Assembly (NCBI GenBank): GCA_947452875.1
Contig: CANGEZ010000121.1
Location: forward strand, 1 to 6,587
DNA from: Chitinophagaceae bacterium
GTDB lineage: Bacteria > Bacteroidota > Bacteroidia > Chitinophagales > Chitinophagaceae
Length of the DNA stretch: 6,587 nucleotides
Reading direction: 5' to 3'
Shown here: piece after piece, positions 6,160 through 6,587 of the stretch
How positions within the stretch are numbered: the first letter of the stretch is position 1
Layout: every line of letters starts with the position of its first letter
Program-made: the position numbers and the translations under genes
The notes under the pieces: generated by a model
Seen by the model: the letters and a program-made list of their open reading frames with translations, nothing else
What the model was told of the DNA's origin: nothing
Databases searched by the model: none

Positions 6160-6210
6160 AGCATCTGACTACGGATCAGAAGGTTTTAGGTTTGAATCCT
6201 AACGCGGTCA
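6137..6210 (+). tRNA. tRNA-Arg (anticodon ACG)
   Basis: Full cloverleaf of 74 nt without encoded CCA. The acceptor stem is GGCTGCG/CGCGGTC with two G-U pairs and discriminator A6210. The D-stem is GCTC/GAGC around AACTGAATA. The anticodon stem is TCTGA/TCAGA with loop CTACGGA and anticodon ACG at 6171-6173. The variable loop is AGGTT, and the T-stem TTAGG/CCTAA closes loop TTTGAAT. The ACG anticodon is normally edited to ICG by TadA and reads CGU, CGC and CGA. An oddity is that position 19 is A (6155) and position 56 is T (6193), where G19-C56 is nearly universal. Its 5' leader is now the endonuclease gene, so release of the 5' end by RNase P would cut within that reading frame. Confidence 0.97.
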
Positions 6211-6234
6211 CAACTCTAACTTCACTAAGTAACG

Positions 6235-6267
6235 AAATCCTTGTAAATCAAAAGATTACAAGGATTT
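6235..6267 (+). terminator. Intrinsic terminator downstream of tRNA-Arg
   Basis: Perfect 12-bp arms AAATCCTTGTAA (6235-6246) and TTACAAGGATTT (6256-6267) with a 9-nt loop, followed by TCGCTTTT. It is 25 nt behind the tRNA, fitting the end of the tRNA transcript. It is nearly symmetric in sequence, so it could also stop transcription on the opposite strand. Confidence 0.75.
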
Positions 6268-6324
6268 TCGCTTTTAAGCACCTTCGGTTTATCTCGCCAA
6301 CTAACACTTATCGTCGGAATTTGC

Positions 6325-6362
6325 TTCACCTGTTTGTTCACCTATTTATTAATTTTTCACCT
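6325..6362. repeat. Three TTCACCT heptamers upstream of the integrase
   Basis: TTCACCT occurs at 6325-6331, 6337-6343 and 6356-6362, all in the same direction; the last two extend to TTCACCTA. Start-to-start spacing is 12 and 19 bp. Short direct repeats beside an integrase gene and a tRNA attachment site are candidates for arm-type sites of the recombinase or for an operator. The arrangement is seen; the function is inference. Confidence 0.45.
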
Positions 6363-6376
6363 AAAATTAAAAAGAG

Positions 6377-6587
6377 ATGAAACCATTCAAAATTGTGTTC
6401 TACCCACACATCGCAAAGCCTAACAGAAAAAACCTAAGAATACCCATTTACATGCGTGTATCCAAGGGAACCAAAAAGGTTGAAGCAAGCCTTGATGCTT
6501 CTATTGCAGCAGAACATGTTCAGTTCTGGAATCCATTCACCCAGCGATTAGATGTTGAAGGTAATACCGTCAACAAAGTGCTGGAAG
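6377..6587 (+). CDS. Probable tyrosine recombinase/integrase, N-terminal arm-binding part (3' end outside window)
   Basis: 70 codons are visible, starting MKPFKIVFYPHIAKPNRKN and open to the window end. The layout fits the N-terminal arm DNA-binding domain of Bacteroidota phage or conjugative-element integrases: strand IPIYMRVSKGTKKVE (residues 22-36), then FWNPFTQRL with the typical W-N-x-x-x-Q-R pattern, and N-x-V-L-E entering the next helix. The ATG follows a purine-rich AAAAAGAG. Catalytic R-H-R-Y residues would lie beyond the window, so the call rests on the N-terminus and on the position beside a tRNA, the favourite attachment site of such elements. Transcription points away from the tRNA. 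Confidence 0.72.
   Translation, partial: MKPFKIVFYPHIAKPNRKNLRIPIYMRVSKGTKKVEASLDASIAAEHVQFWNPFTQRLDVEGNTVNKVLE

Larger units (their letters stand above)
6191..6587 (+). mobile_element. Inferred left edge of an integrative element at the 3' end of tRNA-Arg
   Basis: An integrase-like gene begins 166 bp behind the tRNA, with repeats that may be arm sites in between. Elements of this type usually recombine in the T-arm or 3' end of the tRNA and keep the gene intact. The start coordinate is only a guess at the attachment core, because the second copy of the core is not in the window. Confidence 0.45.

Noticed and set aside
5839..6210. A group I or group II intron in tRNA-Arg carrying the GIY-YIG gene
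   Set aside because: Introns split a tRNA; here the downstream copy is complete and the 5' part is duplicated. The 246-bp insert is nearly all coding and has no room for an intron core.
6320..6357. Bacteroidota promoter for the integrase (TTTG with TAATTTTT)
   Set aside because: The -7-like element lacks the final G, and the available TTTG sites are 26 or 13 nt away, outside the usual spacing.
6192..6380. Reading frame of 62 codons overlapping the tRNA 3' end, its stop overlapping the integrase ATG
   Set aside because: It begins inside the tRNA T-loop, crosses the terminator stem and shows no recognisable domain; probably chance.

Overview
The window looks like chromosomal DNA of a Bacteroidota bacterium, plausibly a Chitinophagaceae or Flavobacteriia-like glycan degrader; this is inference, since no marker gene for a lower rank is present. 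Pointers are the low G+C content, a C-terminal type IX secretion (T9SS) sorting domain, a Bacteroidota-type promoter (TTTG-N20-TATATTTG), a tRNA without an encoded CCA, and a Bacteroidota-style integrase N-terminus. All genes lie on the + strand.

Region 1 (1-4593) is about polysaccharides. It holds the 3' part of a giant secreted protein built from two kinds of jelly-roll-like modules (A-A-A-B-A-B-A, first copy cut by the window edge). Glycine-rich linkers join most of the modules, and the protein ends in a T9SS sorting domain. A secreted GH16 endo-beta-1,3-glucanase (laminarinase-type) follows. The likely division of labour is a surface or secreted glycan-binding scaffold plus an enzyme that cuts a beta-1,3-glucan. 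A terminator-like hairpin lies between them, so they need not form one operon.

Region 2 (4594-5787) is a YbdK-family carboxylate-amine ligase (glutamate-cysteine ligase 2 type). Its start codon directly abuts the T-tract of a strong intrinsic terminator.

Region 3 (5788-6267) is the unusual part. A tRNA-Arg(ACG) gene appears to have been invaded on its 5' side by a minimal GIY-YIG endonuclease gene. The first 32 nt of the tRNA occur twice: a dead copy next to the original promoter, interrupted by a perfect 20-bp palindrome, and the intact tRNA downstream. Only about 246 bp, essentially the endonuclease gene, separates them. The endonuclease takes its last seven codons and its stop codon from the 5' end of the intact tRNA, so one stretch is both coding sequence and tRNA. 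The tRNA also carries a paired change at the elbow (A19/U56 in place of G19/C56).

Region 4 (6211-6587) lies on the 3' side of the same tRNA. It has a terminator hairpin, three TTCACCT heptamers and the N-terminus of a probable tyrosine recombinase running off the window. This is the expected edge of an integrative element that uses the tRNA as attachment site, so the tRNA seems to be flanked by two unrelated mobile elements.
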